Notes under the pieces: model-generated | Seen by the model: the letters and a program-made list of their open reading frames with translations, nothing else | What the model was told of the DNA's origin: nothing | Databases searched by the model: none | Source of the DNA: Rhodoluna sp. | GTDB lineage: Bacteria > Actinomycetota > Actinomycetes > Actinomycetales > Microbacteriaceae | NCBI RefSeq assembly: GCF_024641065.1 | Contig: NZ_JAHEDV010000003.1 | Span: 105,160-169,159 of the forward strand | Length of the DNA stretch: 64,000 bases | Direction of reading: 5' to 3' | Program-made: the position numbers and the translations under genes | In this document: positions 17,843 to 27,035 of the stretch, in pieces | Layout: each line of letters starts with the position of its first letter | Numbering within the stretch: position 1 is the stretch's first letter

Positions 17843-19738
17843 GTGCCACTAAAGAAGCGACTCGCAAAAATCCTGAAAGCACTGGGGCTATTACCTATTG
17901 CCTACCGGGTCTACAGCTTGCTTCGAGACGTTGCGGCTGCCCGCTCACTGGGTCAAGCTTTGCGTTCAATTGGCATTCACCTGAGCCCTCAATACAAATG
18001 GATTCCACGCTCACGTCGTCAAATTGGCCGTGGCCGAATCATGCTTCAGCAGGGCCTTGAAGAACAGGGATTAAGCAACCTGGTGAACGTGGCCTATGGC
18101 CCAAACATCCAAGAATCAGTTCGCCGCATTGCGCTCAACGAACTTTTGGTTTGGGGCATCACCGCAAACGACGCAAAGGTCGCAACGGTTGCTGCAAACC
18201 ACATCTCGGGCGGTTTCGGTTCAAAGCGTTTTCGCTCGCCGCTGCGCACTGAGCTGAGCACGCTTCTAGAGCACTTCAGCGAACCTGAATTCTGGTCAAA
18301 CCCGGAAGGCTATCGCGCATTTTTGGCAGCCATTCAGCGCGGCCGACGCGGTCTTGAATACGCAACCGCCAACTTTGCTTTCGGCATGCCCGAAGACATC
18401 TTCGGCGCGCGAGTGATCCGTGAACTTCAAATCTCATGGATGAACCACATTCTCGACACTTATAAACTTTCGGGCTTTGAAACCGATGCGGCATCAAAAA
18501 AACCGCTGACCATCGATGACCTCAACCATTTGAACCCGAACGACCAGTTCATCCAAGAGGGCCCGTTGGTCACAGTTTTGATACCTGTTTTCAATGGCGA
18601 GCAGTGGATGCCAACCGCACTTGAGGGTCTAGCCAAGCAAACCTGGCGCAACGTTGAAATTTTGGTGGTTGACGACTGTTCTACCGATGGCACTCGCGAG
18701 TTGGTCAAGGCCTGGAGCAAGCAAGACCCACGGTTCAAGCTGGTTGAGGCCGGCACCAACGGCGGTAGCTACCGCGCTCGCAACATTGGCCTAGAGCAGG
18801 CTGCCGGAGAATTCATTACCGTGCACGATGCCGATGACTGGTCTCACCCGCAAAAGCTCGAGGTTCAGGTTCGACACTTGCAGAAATACCCAAAGCTGGT
18901 CGGCAACATCAGTCAAGGAGTGCGAGTTGAGCACGAGCGCATGCATTTTTACTCTGTGGTTGGCAAGCACTATCTGCGCATGAACATCAGCTCAATGATG
19001 TTCCGTCGCGAAATTATCGCCAAAGAGATTGGCTTCTGGGATGAAGTTCGTTTCGGTGCCGATTCAGAATTCCACGAGCGAATTATGGCCAAGTTCGGAA
19101 CATCTGCGGTTGCAGTGGTTAATGCTGGCCCGCTATCTTTCACTCGCTTTCACTCTGGATCGCTAACCGGCGGTGGCTATGCCTCAACCCAAAAAGGCAT
19201 CTCGGGCATGCGCCGCTTCTATGCCGATTCATTCAAAGAGTGGCACGAGAACATTTCGCAAGGCACAGCTTCTTCATACCTGGGCCGCGCTTCAAAGGGT
19301 CGCCCGTTTGCTGTTCCGGCTCTTCACTTTGACCGCAACGCAAAATACACAAAGTTTGATGCAGTGTTCTTTGCCAACCTGAGCATTGAGGGCGAACACC
19401 TTGATGAAGTGCTGAAAGAGATTAAGTCAGCCGTTGCTTCGGGTCAGAGAATTGGTCTGGTTCACGCAATTTCAAATATTCGCCCGATTGCAAAGGTTGC
19501 GCCCGTTATTCGTCATCGTGTCGATTTCGACTCGGTTGTAATGTTGCTTGCCGGCGACGAAGTTCAGGCAAAGACCGTAAAGGTTTTCGAGCCTGAAGCC
19601 TTGCAGCGACTTTCGCTTCGTCGCCCAAAGGTGAAGGCAACCGCGGTTGAGCTTTTCGGTGCTTCAGTAGAACCAGCCCAGATCGAGGCTGCTGCCAAGG
19701 ATGAATTCGGCGGCAAAGTTACTTGGGCAGGCAAATAA
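17843..19738 (+). CDS. Large glycosyltransferase family 2 protein
   Basis: About 631 residues. A ~230-residue N-terminal extension, basic at first and then helical, precedes a central GT2 domain with VTVLIPVFNGEQW, DDCSTDGTRE and HDADDW motifs. The last ~150 residues form an additional domain of unknown type. The frame reaches 17783 (TTG), which would overlap the start codon of the divergent dehydrogenase; GTG at 17843, 8 nt after AAGGA, is the better start and GTG at 17816 is an alternative. The Stealth gene follows after a 1-nt gap. The donor sugar is unknown. Confidence 0.8.
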   Translation: MPLKKRLAKILKALGLLPIAYRVYSLLRDVAAARSLGQALRSIGIHLSPQYKWIPRSRRQIGRGRIMLQQGLEEQGLSNLVNVAYGPNIQESVRRIALNELLVWGITANDAKVATVAANHISGGFGSKRFRSPLRTELSTLLEHFSEPEFWSNPEGYRAFLAAIQRGRRGLEYATANFAFGMPEDIFGARVIRELQISWMNHILDTYKLSGFETDAASKKPLTIDDLNHLNPNDQFIQEGPLVTVLIPVFNGEQWMPTALEGLAKQTWRNVEILVVDDCSTDGTRELVKAWSKQDPRFKLVEAGTNGGSYRARNIGLEQAAGEFITVHDADDWSHPQKLEVQVRHLQKYPKLVGNISQGVRVEHERMHFYSVVGKHYLRMNISSMMFRREIIAKEIGFWDEVRFGADSEFHERIMAKFGTSAVAVVNAGPLSFTRFHSGSLTGGGYASTQKGISGMRRFYADSFKEWHENISQGTASSYLGRASKGRPFAVPALHFDRNAKYTKFDAVFFANLSIEGEHLDEVLKEIKSAVASGQRIGLVHAISNIRPIAKVAPVIRHRVDFDSVVMLLAGDEVQAKTVKVFEPEALQRLSLRRPKVKATAVELFGASVEPAQIEAAAKDEFGGKVTWAGK

Positions 19739-19739
19739 A

Positions 19740-20807
19740 GTGACCTCGCTCAAAACAGCTATCCGATCAGCCGTGAAGTCGGTTGCTCGGGTTGAGTTGT
19801 TTGAAGCAATCGCAATCAAAGCTGCCGAATCGGCAGGCAAGGCTAGAAGCTCGAAGGCGGCGGTTGCTAAGCCAGAAGATTTTGATGTTGATGCCGTGTA
19901 CCTGTGGGTTGATGATCAAGACCCGGCATGGCAGGCAAGACGAGCAAAATACGCTCCAAGCAGGCAAAGTGATTCAAGCTCAGTTTCAGCCTCACGGTTT
20001 CGCCAGTTTGGCGAGTTGGCTGCGTCGATTCAAATGCTTGCCGAACATGCCCCATTCATCAGAAACGTGTTCATTGTTGTCGATCAGCAACAGCCAGACC
20101 TGTCAGCCTTGCCAGCAAACCTGCCGTTCGAAATCCGCCTGGTGAACCACAGCGAGTTCATTCCAGCTGAATATTTGCCGACCTACAGTTCACGTGCAAT
20201 CACCGCCAACCTTCACCGAATTGAGGGTTTGGCAGAACGCTTTTTGTACTGCAACGACGATGTTTTCATCGCCAAACCTGCCAGCGCGAGCGACTGGTTT
20301 ACATCCCAGGGTGTGCGCCTTCGCTACACGTCGACCCCCATGCCTGAGAGAGGCTCATTAGCCCCAGACGAGGTAATTTACAACGCTCGATACAAGACCA
20401 TCGACCTAGCGACAGCACATGGATGGTCAAATGTTGACGGCATGCCTGAGCATGGACCGCACCCATTTTTGAAGTCGATTATGCGAGAGCTTTGGCGAGA
20501 CTTCGTGGTCGAAATGAATGGTGTGAGCACCGCAAAGTTTAGAACCTCCGATGGCCTCTTGCCCGAGTGGCTGCACAACCTGGCTGCGTTGGGCACCGGC
20601 CGAGGCAAGTTAGTAACCGGCAGTGGCTACAAATACATCGCCATCAATGACCAAAACAGCCTGCCGGCAATCATTCATATGTTGCTAAATCGTGGTCGCA
20701 TTTTGACTGTTTGTCTCAACGACGTTTCTGAAGTTGCCGAAGGTTCGAAATTGAGCGACGCCAAATTGGCACGTCGATTCAAGCGCGTTCTAAAGGCGAT
20801 GGTTTAG
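19740..20807 (+). CDS. Stealth-family capsular polysaccharide phosphotransferase
   Basis: About 355 residues with the Stealth conserved regions: CR1-like DVDAVYLWVDDQDPAW near residue 43, CR2 with SRFRQFGELAASI and NVFIVVD, FLYCNDDVF with its Asp pair, and a later CR3/CR4-like block. The family transfers hexose-1-phosphate to build phosphodiester-linked capsule or wall polymers. GTG at 19740 directly follows the upstream stop; the longer frame from 19701 would overlap the GT2 gene. With the TagF-like proteins this points to phosphate-rich surface glycans. Confidence 0.87.
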   Translation: MTSLKTAIRSAVKSVARVELFEAIAIKAAESAGKARSSKAAVAKPEDFDVDAVYLWVDDQDPAWQARRAKYAPSRQSDSSSVSASRFRQFGELAASIQMLAEHAPFIRNVFIVVDQQQPDLSALPANLPFEIRLVNHSEFIPAEYLPTYSSRAITANLHRIEGLAERFLYCNDDVFIAKPASASDWFTSQGVRLRYTSTPMPERGSLAPDEVIYNARYKTIDLATAHGWSNVDGMPEHGPHPFLKSIMRELWRDFVVEMNGVSTAKFRTSDGLLPEWLHNLAALGTGRGKLVTGSGYKYIAINDQNSLPAIIHMLLNRGRILTVCLNDVSEVAEGSKLSDAKLARRFKRVLKAMV

Positions 20808-20810
20808 TCA

Positions 20811-20845
20811 GCTATTGGCTATTGGCTATTGGCTATTGGCTATTG
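20811..20845. repeat. Five perfect tandem copies of the heptamer GCTATTG
   Basis: Five identical 7-bp units lie head to tail between the stop of the Stealth gene and the stop of the convergent subtilase gene, covering the latter's stop codon. Heptamer units change reading frame when the copy number shifts, so expansion or contraction could alter the last codons of the subtilase. It is too short and has no spacers, so it is not a CRISPR array. Confidence 0.9.
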
Positions 20846-23668
20846 CAAAACTGCGTAGTAATACTGAACTTTCACGCCACGGGTTTTAGTTGTGCCAAGT
20901 TCGTGCACATTTATGTAGCCGGTTACTGAGGTTGGCTTGCTTGCCAGCGAAGCCCAGTTTGTCGAAGTCCATCCGATTTTTGACAGGGGCTTTACAGCCG
21001 GGCTCGAGCCGGTGGCCTTCAGCACAGCGGTGTTGGCATAAGTGGTGCAACCGGCGCCATACTCACTTAGGCGGCAACCATAGGTGTCACCCAGTTCTTC
21101 AAGTTGCATGCGAGCTTTTGGCGTTGCCAATTTATACGAGTTGATTACAGCCGACGGAATAGCAACTGAACCTCGCGAAGTGATGCCGATGTAGCCGCCC
21201 GAGGTGTCTAGATCTGAACCGTAGGCCTGGCAAATCAAAGTCGAGTTTGAGGTGTTGCAGAGACCGCGACTGAACACGTCGTTGTCGCGATAGCGGCTGA
21301 ACATTTCGGCACCGGTATAGGTTTTGGTCAGGCTGGTCCAACTCAATTTCTTTTTCGAAACCACGATCGGCACCGACTTGATTACTCCGGCACCCTCGGT
21401 TCCTTTTGCACTGACCACAAAATCATAGGTGCCCTCAACCACCGAGGATCCGTAGCGCCCGTTCCAACTAACGCTCAGGTCGCCCGAATTTGGAATGTAC
21501 CAACGTTTGACCACCTTGGTTCCGAGCTTGATGGTGGCAGTCGCGCCAGTTCGAACCAGAGTGTCAGGAGTCGTGATGACGTGCACTGTGAAGTCGACCG
21601 AGTCTCGGTAGTCGTCGATCACCGGATAAACCGTGGGAACCGATCGAAGAACAGCAATTGATGAAACGCCCGTGTCTTTTAAATAGATCGCAAGGTTGGC
21701 ACTCGATGCGCTCGAAGTTTGACTCACAGCCAAAGCGGTTGTCGCTGATGCTCGCAGGTTACAGGCAACCTTGGCATAGCTGCTGAAGTCAAAGGTCACA
21801 ACCGCTGGTGTTGTAGAGGTTCCGCTGAACGTAATCGCTGGTGTGCCAGTAGGTGAGCAGCTGGCCCAGATGCTTCCGGTCGATGCAACTTGGGTGCCGG
21901 TTTCATCCGTGGTGGCAATTCGCACGTCAACGGTGTCGCGAAGGTCATCATCAAGCGGATACACCGTGGTTGAATTCAAGGCATTTAGAACAACCTTGGT
22001 GACCTTGCCCGAGCCAACTTTTAGACTGCCGGTTAGCGTGCTGCTTGAGCCAACTGTGCTGATGGTGAATGCATGTGAACCGACACCAAGCGTGATTGAG
22101 CTCGAATTCACCGCCGGAACAGTGACCGTGGCCGAGTAACCCGATTCGCCTGCACTGAGAACTAGGTTTTGGGCGCTGAAATAAACACCGTTGTCTAAGG
22201 CATTGCGCAATTCAAAATTCACGGTGCGGGCGGTTGGGCTCTCAATTGTGATGACAGAACTCTCGTTGTAGCCATCGCCCACCGGCATGGTCAGGTTGTT
22301 CGATGAGCGCCAACGAAAAGTGCCCACTGAGCTGGTGAAACCACTCGGGCTGGCATACAAAAACTTCTTGGCATCAGATGGGTTGTCGCGCACAAAATCA
22401 ACATTGGTTGCGTTGTTGAGTAGCGTGCTGGTGACCTGTGCCGGGGTTAGGGCTGGCTGGGCCTGAAGCATTAGCGCAACCGCACCCGAAACGTGGGGTG
22501 TGGCCATGGATGTACCGCTGCTCAGCGCTGGAGCACCTGACATTGAGAGCGAAGTGATGTCTACGCCCGGGGCATAGATGTCTGTGCATTCGCCGTAGTT
22601 CGAGAAGGTTGCGTCTGATTCATAGCCTGCGAAAGGTTTAGTCGAGGCATTCACGGTGATGGCCTGCGGAACACGAGCCGGTGTGAAATTACAGGCGTTT
22701 AGGCCGTTGCCGCTTGAGTCTCCGTTACCTGATGCTGCCACCACGGTTAGCCCAGAATTATACAAATCAACCACAGCCGCTTCAATAGCAGCGTCGGTTC
22801 CGTCAGCGCCGAGGCTCATGTTCACTACACCCGGCTTACCTTCGGGGTGGTTGGCAATAATCCAGTTAAGTCCAGCAACAATCTGCGAGGTTGAGCCTGA
22901 TCCTTGGCAATCAAGAACTCTAACCGGCACCAAATATGCCTGCTTTGCAACTCCGTAGGTCTTACTGCCGATAGTGCCGGCAACATGGGTTCCGTGACCA
23001 GCGCAGTCGGTGGCGCTGGTGCCTGGGTTCACAATGTCTACGCCGGTTCGCACCCGAGTGCCGAATTCATCCGTGAGGTTGGTGATGCCTGTGTCAACAA
23101 CATATACATAGACACCAAGACCGGTGTTGGCATAACTAAAGGTGCCATCCAGGGTCGCAGTGGTTTCATCAATTCGGTCAATTCCCCAAGTAGCTGAACT
23201 TTGGGTGGTTGAGGTGGCCGAAATTTCGTCGACGTGATATTCAAGGTTTGGTTGCACTGCGTCGACTTGGCTAAGCGGCAACAAGGCGCTGCGAACGGCA
23301 CGGATTTTTGACTCCGAGATCTCGGCGTCAAACTTCAAGATTCCAAGGCCTCCATCGGCCTTCAGGTCAAAACTTGGCAGCGCCAAATCTCTGATTGCCT
23401 TGGTGTTTAGGGCAGCGTCAACGGCAGCCGAAACAGCATTTTCAGCAGTGCTAGAAATTAAGTCTGAACTAAAGCTGATGACCAGTTCGTCGTTTGCCTT
23501 TAGAGCTAACTTGGATGCGCTCGCCGCAGAATCAGTTTTGCCAGAAGGGGCGTTCTCTTGAGCTGTTGCTGTTGTGGCGGTCGAAATAATCAGAGTTAGG
23601 CAAAGCGCCAGAGTGGCTAAGCCCCTAAATCTCTGCAACGCTTTCCGCCTATCGTTTTCGGGAAGCAT
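20840..23668 (-). CDS. Secreted subtilisin-like serine protease with C-terminal surface module
   Basis: About 942 residues, exported. A signal peptide (hydrophobic residues ~17-35, ending ATA) is followed by an I9-like propeptide (about 55-148) and an S8 domain with the triad Asp192 (VVDTG), His225 (GHGTHVAG) and Ser387 (SGTSMATPH), plus the oxyanion Asn315 (AASGN). From about residue 455 to the end come beta-rich repeats containing VYP-x3-D-x-RD-x-VD units and a terminal Cys-containing module. The frame extends to 23749, but the ATG at 23668 places the signal peptide properly; no good ribosome-binding site is visible. The C-terminal module is homologous to that of the divergent trypsin-like protein. 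Confidence 0.88.
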   Translation of the reverse strand: MLPENDRRKALQRFRGLATLALCLTLIISTATTATAQENAPSGKTDSAASASKLALKANDELVISFSSDLISSTAENAVSAAVDAALNTKAIRDLALPSFDLKADGGLGILKFDAEISESKIRAVRSALLPLSQVDAVQPNLEYHVDEISATSTTQSSATWGIDRIDETTATLDGTFSYANTGLGVYVYVVDTGITNLTDEFGTRVRTGVDIVNPGTSATDCAGHGTHVAGTIGSKTYGVAKQAYLVPVRVLDCQGSGSTSQIVAGLNWIIANHPEGKPGVVNMSLGADGTDAAIEAAVVDLYNSGLTVVAASGNGDSSGNGLNACNFTPARVPQAITVNASTKPFAGYESDATFSNYGECTDIYAPGVDITSLSMSGAPALSSGTSMATPHVSGAVALMLQAQPALTPAQVTSTLLNNATNVDFVRDNPSDAKKFLYASPSGFTSSVGTFRWRSSNNLTMPVGDGYNESSVITIESPTARTVNFELRNALDNGVYFSAQNLVLSAGESGYSATVTVPAVNSSSITLGVGSHAFTISTVGSSSTLTGSLKVGSGKVTKVVLNALNSTTVYPLDDDLRDTVDVRIATTDETGTQVASTGSIWASCSPTGTPAITFSGTSTTPAVVTFDFSSYAKVACNLRASATTALAVSQTSSASSANLAIYLKDTGVSSIAVLRSVPTVYPVIDDYRDSVDFTVHVITTPDTLVRTGATATIKLGTKVVKRWYIPNSGDLSVSWNGRYGSSVVEGTYDFVVSAKGTEGAGVIKSVPIVVSKKKLSWTSLTKTYTGAEMFSRYRDNDVFSRGLCNTSNSTLICQAYGSDLDTSGGYIGITSRGSVAIPSAVINSYKLATPKARMQLEELGDTYGCRLSEYGAGCTTYANTAVLKATGSSPAVKPLSKIGWTSTNWASLASKPTSVTGYINVHELGTTKTRGVKVQYYYAVLQ

Positions 23669-23796
23669 CGCCAAAATGTGACTGCAAACGAAACTTTCCC
23701 CAATCAAATCTAACTTCTGAACCTGAAAATTTCTTGTGTAAGTTGTCACACCTAGCCCTTAGGCTTGAGAAAAGATTTCAAGTCTGCGGGGGCAAA

Positions 23797-24465
23797 ATGA
23801 AAAAGTTCAAAAATAAGTTTTCTGTAATTTCAATCTGTGCATTGATTTTCAGCTTGGTACTGCCATCGGGGGCGAATGCGGCAGAGACCAACGATGTCTC
23901 AATTCAAAGCGAAGTTGGTGCAGCCGTTTATGGCGGCACCAGCGCTTCAATCACTGATGCCCCTTGGCAGGTTGCCATCACTCTTAAGTCGGCATCCAAT
24001 GAATATGACGGTTTCTTTTGTGGTGGCTCACTAATTTCAAACCAGTGGATCATCACCGCCGCACACTGTCTGGTCGACGACTACGACTCACCACTTTCGC
24101 CATCCTCTCTACTAGTACACGTCGGTAGTTCAAGATTGAGCACCTCGACCAAAGCTACCCGCGCTGTTTCTGCAGTTCGTGTTCACGATGGGTATGACTC
24201 ATACACCGCGGTTAACGACATTGCTTTGCTTAAGTTGACCAACCCAGTTACCTTCGCAGCTGGAACCATCGAGGCAATCGATATTGCTGCCAGCGATCCT
24301 TATGACGGTGAAATCGCTCGCGTTACCGGCTGGGGTGAGGTTCGAGGAGCCACCTACCCTGCCACCATGCAAAAGGGCAACATCACAATCCAGGCAGGCT
24401 CTGTGTGTGAGAACAGTTACTACGACTTCTACACATCAAGCCAAATTTGTGGTGGCGACGCGTAG
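23797..24465 (+). CDS. Trypsin-like protease, N-terminal part ending at the TAG
   Basis: 222 residues translated from the ATG at 23797, which has a GGGGG-rich ribosome-binding site. It contains the signal peptide (about residues 1-28) and the His and Asp of the triad but lacks the catalytic Ser, so on its own it should be inactive. The frame extends to 23734 but without signal-peptide logic. Confidence 0.7.
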   Translation: MKKFKNKFSVISICALIFSLVLPSGANAAETNDVSIQSEVGAAVYGGTSASITDAPWQVAITLKSASNEYDGFFCGGSLISNQWIITAAHCLVDDYDSPLSPSSLLVHVGSSRLSTSTKATRAVSAVRVHDGYDSYTAVNDIALLKLTNPVTFAAGTIEAIDIAASDPYDGEIARVTGWGEVRGATYPATMQKGNITIQAGSVCENSYYDFYTSSQICGGDA

Positions 24466-24537
24466 ACCGACGTTTGTTCCGGCGACAGCGGTGGCCCGCT
24501 AACTCACACCGAAGCCGGCGACCAAACTCTAATTGGT

Positions 24538-26025
24538 TTGGTGAGCTACGGTTCAGCTCAAGCTTGTGCCAGTGGCACTCCGAGTGCTTTCACCCGAGTC
24601 TCTTTTTATCGTTCCTGGATCCAATCTCAAATGGGTGAATTCTCGGTAGTGAGTGCTGGCGTAATTATCAGCGGTGCCAGCAGCTCATCCAAGGTAACAA
24701 TCACCTCTGCAACTCCTCGCACTGTCGACTTAGAGATGGACGTAAATGGTTCACCCCACACATTGCAGACCCACGTGGTTCTGTCTTGGGTGGCGTCTAT
24801 TTCTAAATACCAAGCGGGCGTCTTGGTGCAAAACATCAACTCTGCGTTTGACGGTGTTGGCCCGGGCAGTTATCCGCTCAGTGCCGTAGACCTTCGCACC
24901 AGTGAAGAGGCATTATCAACCATTGCCGTTTCTGATGGCGTTCACAGTTCTGCAACATTGACCCTCGATGCCACAGAATACTTTCCGAGTGTTGATGGAT
25001 ACCGCGATGTGATTGCTGCCACACTGTCTGTGCTCGGTGCGAGCAATGAGGCCGTGCCATTCAGCGCGGGCCAGGCCAGCATTACCGTCGGAGCAAAAAC
25101 AGCTCGATGCACTTTTGCAGCATCATCTTCAGGTGTAGCTACTTGCAACTTGAATCTCAAAGGTTTCAGCCCTACTGACGAGGTGACTGTCACTGCTAAC
25201 TTCACCGATGGTGCCGGCAACAGCGACACAGTTGAGAGCCAAATCGTTGCACTTCTAACTACACAGATCACTAGTGCTTCCATTTCGCGCGATGTGCCAA
25301 CTGTGTTCCCGGCTTCTGATGGCTACATCGACACCGTGCAGCTTCCGTTCACCATGGAGACCAGCACCGGCCGTTCGATTCCTCTAACCAAGGGCAGCAT
25401 CACCGTAAAGCTGGGCACCAAGGTTGCCCAGACCTGGCCACTAACCAAGAGCGCTAGCAGCTATAAAACCTGGAATGGCCTCAACGGCGGCAAGATTGTG
25501 CCTGGCTCGTACACCATCGTCTTGGTGGCTCAGGGTGCTGAAGGTCGTTCATTCACGAGCACCGCGGTCGTTGTGGTTTCAAACAAGAAGCTGACCACCA
25601 AGACCACCACCGTCAGCTACACCGGCAAAGAAGCGTTCCGCTATTACTACTCAGATGACAGCACAGCGTGTCAGTACGACGGCACCAGCTTCTATGGCTA
25701 CACCTATTACATTGACTCAGCTATTTGCTATTCATACCTAGCTGTTCCAACAGCGGTTCAACGTGGGTATGCAAATGGTGCAGTTCAGGTGAAAGCAACT
25801 CTCGTTGTGTATGACAACGTTGGCGATTATTGTGCATCATTCGGCATAGATGAGGCTTCGGGTGCCGACGTTGATCTTTGTACTAACGGAACCAAGGTTC
25901 TTAACATGGGTCGAATTGCATCAGGTTCGTCAACTATTCAGACTTACATTTATTTGCCTTACAGCTACACCATGTTGAATGTTCGTTCGCTGACCCTGAC
26001 CTATACCTATAAGTCACTCGGCTAA
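24538..26025 (+). CDS. Trypsin-like protease, C-terminal part (in frame after the TAG)
   Basis: The longest separately startable frame begins with a TTG at 24538, but coding similarity begins at 24466, immediately after the TAG, with TDVCSGDSGGPL. It carries the end of the protease fold and about 470 residues of beta-rich module (VFPASDGYIDTVQL, IKLGTKV-type and SNKKL...SYTG segments). No ribosome-binding site is visible at 24538, so independent translation is doubtful. Confidence 0.55.
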   Translation: MVSYGSAQACASGTPSAFTRVSFYRSWIQSQMGEFSVVSAGVIISGASSSSKVTITSATPRTVDLEMDVNGSPHTLQTHVVLSWVASISKYQAGVLVQNINSAFDGVGPGSYPLSAVDLRTSEEALSTIAVSDGVHSSATLTLDATEYFPSVDGYRDVIAATLSVLGASNEAVPFSAGQASITVGAKTARCTFAASSSGVATCNLNLKGFSPTDEVTVTANFTDGAGNSDTVESQIVALLTTQITSASISRDVPTVFPASDGYIDTVQLPFTMETSTGRSIPLTKGSITVKLGTKVAQTWPLTKSASSYKTWNGLNGGKIVPGSYTIVLVAQGAEGRSFTSTAVVVVSNKKLTTKTTTVSYTGKEAFRYYYSDDSTACQYDGTSFYGYTYYIDSAICYSYLAVPTAVQRGYANGAVQVKATLVVYDNVGDYCASFGIDEASGADVDLCTNGTKVLNMGRIASGSSTIQTYIYLPYSYTMLNVRSLTLTYTYKSLG

Positions 26026-26036
26026 TCGTCTGAACC

Positions 26037-26078
26037 AAAAAGAATCCCGCCCACTAGTTAGTGGGCGGGATTCTTTTT
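26037..26078. terminator. Strong bidirectional rho-independent terminator
   Basis: An 18-bp perfect stem (26037-26054 with 26061-26078) with a six-base loop and A/T tails on both sides separates the protease gene from the convergent lactate dehydrogenase gene. Confidence 0.95.
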
Positions 26079-26084
26079 GAAAAC

Positions 26085-27035
26085 CTAAATCGCTAGATTT
26101 GCCAGCGAGTGAGCAATCTGGCTGGCAGAGGCTTCAAACAGCAACTGCTCTGAGGCATCCATCGGCACCTCAATGGTTCGGTAAGCACCGTTTCGGTTTA
26201 CGACCGTCGGAACCGACATAGCAATTCCATCGACGCCACGGTAATCGGTTAGTACCGAGCTCACCGGCAGAATGGCATTTTCATCACGGATGATTGCCTC
26301 GACAATGCGAGCCCCCGAAAGGCCGATGGCATAGTTAGTGGCACCCTTGCCCTCGATAACTTTGTAGGCCGCGTTTTTTACTGAAAGCGCTAGCTCATCA
26401 AGATCGGTGCGCGAAAGCTTCGAGCCGAATTCATCTATCCAAGTTGCAAGTGGCACTGGACCAATGCTGGCCTGTGACCAAAGAGCAAACTCAGAGTCGC
26501 CGTGTTCGCCAACAATTAGCGCGTGAACGCTTGAGGTGCTGACGCCTAGCTTGTCGCCAAGCAACCAACGAAGTCGGGACGAGTCAAGCACGGTGCCCGA
26601 AGAGAACACACGGTTTGCTGGCAGACCGGTCATGCGAAGTGCAGCGGTAGCCAAAACATCACACGGATTCGTGACCAGCAAGAAGATTGCCTCAGGTGAA
26701 CGCTTCAATAATTCGGGAATCAGTGAGCTCAGAATCGAGAAGTTCACGCCAGCTAGTTCTAGGCGAGTTTGCCCAGGATTCTGTTTGGCGCCGGCGGTGA
26801 TGACAATTACATCCGAGTTTTCGGTCAAAGCAATGTCGTCGCCACCTGTGATGCTCGAAGAGCCAGTGAACGATGTGCCGTGAGCAAGGTCTAGAACCTC
26901 TGCGGTTGCCTTGGCGGCGTTCACGTCATAAAGCACTACCTCGCGAGCAGACTCACGAATGAGCATCGCATAGGCCATCGAGGCGCCGACCGAGCCGGCA
27001 CCAATCACTGAAACTTTAGAGCTGTGAAAGAGCAT
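26085..27035 (-). CDS. ldh: L-lactate dehydrogenase
   Basis: A 316-residue NAD-dependent enzyme interconverting pyruvate and L-lactate. The Rossmann motif GAGSVGASMA is near residue 12. GAKQNPGQTR carries the Gln that selects lactate over malate, VTNPCDV follows, and the catalytic His lies in GEHGDSE. A regulatory fructose-1,6-bisphosphate site is common in the family but cannot be judged here. The start overlaps the end of ptsI by 20 nt, so lactate formation appears co-transcribed with the general PTS enzyme. Confidence 0.93.
   Translation of the reverse strand: MLFHSSKVSVIGAGSVGASMAYAMLIRESAREVVLYDVNAAKATAEVLDLAHGTSFTGSSSITGGDDIALTENSDVIVITAGAKQNPGQTRLELAGVNFSILSSLIPELLKRSPEAIFLLVTNPCDVLATAALRMTGLPANRVFSSGTVLDSSRLRWLLGDKLGVSTSSVHALIVGEHGDSEFALWSQASIGPVPLATWIDEFGSKLSRTDLDELALSVKNAAYKVIEGKGATNYAIGLSGARIVEAIIRDENAILPVSSVLTDYRGVDGIAMSVPTVVNRNGAYRTIEVPMDASEQLLFEASASQIAHSLANLAI

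Larger units (their letters stand above)
23797..26025 (+). pseudogene. Trypsin-like serine protease gene interrupted by one in-frame TAG
   Basis: Read through the TAG at 24463-24465, this is a continuous 742-codon gene: signal peptide, chymotrypsin-fold domain with His90 (TAAHC), Asp141 (NDIALLKL) and Ser231 (CSGDSGGPL), then a ~500-residue beta-rich C-terminus like that of the neighbouring subtilase. Residue 225, six before the Ser, is Asp, predicting trypsin-like Arg/Lys preference. The stop falls just before the catalytic Ser motif; the frame is intact on both sides and the codons look normal. It could be a recent nonsense mutation, a sequencing error or programmed readthrough. Confidence 0.8.

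Noticed and set aside
20811..20845. Possible CRISPR array
   Set aside because: The units are 7 bp, directly abutting and without spacers; it is a simple tandem repeat. No cas genes are present.
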